Assembly (NCBI GenBank): GCA_031289935.1
Contig: JAITON010000062.1
Span: forward strand, 1 to 5,116
DNA: 5,116 bases
Direction: 5' to 3'
DNA from: Treponema sp.
Lineage (GTDB): Bacteria > Spirochaetota > Spirochaetia > Treponematales > Breznakiellaceae
Each line of letters begins with the position of its first letter. The stretch's first letter is position 1. A program made the translations under genes and the position numbers. Shown in pieces: positions 5,029 through 5,116 of this stretch. The notes beneath the pieces are model-generated. The model saw only the letters and a list, made by a program, of their open reading frames with translations, did no database searches and had not been told where the DNA came from.

Positions 5029-5116
5029 TCAGGTCCCGGCGGTGAGAACAAGGTCGTAGGGAATGGTGTGGAGGGAATTGAAAAGCGCCCCGCTGCCGTT
5101 GTAGGCCGTGAGGGCG
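5029..5116 (-). CDS. C-terminal tail of an unidentified gene (cut by window edge)
   Basis: The frame ending in TGA at 5029-5031 reads ALTAYNGSGALFNSLHTIPY then DLVLTAGT. The codons are GC-ending like the neighbouring genes, and the hydrophobic/polar pattern looks like real protein; the other two frames on this strand read as Arg/Pro-rich shadow sequence. It does not look like the end of a histidine kinase ATPase domain, so it is probably not the regulator's partner by its C-terminus. It resembles the middle of a receiver domain (AYNG..ALF..L...PYDLVLT), or less well the AYN motif of lytic transglycosylases. With only 29 residues, neither is safe. There is a 274-base gap to the regulator start. 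Confidence 0.5.
   Translation of the reverse strand, partial: ALTAYNGSGALFNSLHTIPYDLVLTAGT

Noticed and set aside
4829..5059. Plus-strand 76-residue frame upstream of the regulator
   Set aside because: It is composed largely of the CACRGAG repeats (reading TEYTETTEEE), has no convincing ribosome binding site, and overlaps the more protein-like tail on the minus strand.

Overview
The window carries a compact, entirely leftward (minus-strand) gene set from a GC-rich bacterium with Gram-negative-style regulation. The near-consensus sigma-70 promoters, a sigma-54-type activator, a bacterial queuosine enzyme and an Na+/H+-type sugar symporter fit an anaerobic or gut bacterium. The N-terminus of the leftmost gene looks like a small hypothetical family I associate with termite-gut and related treponemes, so a Treponema-like spirochaete is my best guess. 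That assignment is low confidence and rests on recall, not on a search.

Layout, right to left (direction of transcription). At 5029-5116 is the last 29 codons or so of an unidentified gene. A roughly 275-base gap (4755-5028) holds CACAGAG/CACGGAG iterated repeats and, at its left edge, a good sigma-70 promoter (4763-4791). That promoter drives a sigma-54-dependent response regulator (3375-4754), which overlaps queA (2302-3378) by four bases (GTGA), so the two form an operon with probable translational coupling. In the 55-base gap after queA lies a second good promoter (2266-2294) with a strong ribosome binding site. It drives a GPH-family (MelB-like) cation:sugar symporter (963-2246).

The left 817 bases between the symporter and the leftmost gene (146-962) are the unusual part. 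They hold a 10-unit tandem array of a 21-bp near-palindrome (251-460), an 18-G homopolymer (580-597), several copies of a CAATCC-N4-GGATTG palindrome including a three-copy cluster (863-915), two other good hairpins (178-208 and 622-643), and a near-perfect sigma-70 promoter (778-806). The promoter points left, with no convincing gene for more than 600 bases. The simplest reading is that it makes a roughly 626-base structured, repeat-filled leader for the gene starting at 145. A non-coding RNA or a phase-variable control region are alternatives.

No tRNA, rRNA, CRISPR array, transposase or insertion sequence is visible. The core genes are ordinary in family. The interest lies in the intergenic repeat/promoter architecture and in the coupling of a sigma-54 activator to a tRNA-modification gene.
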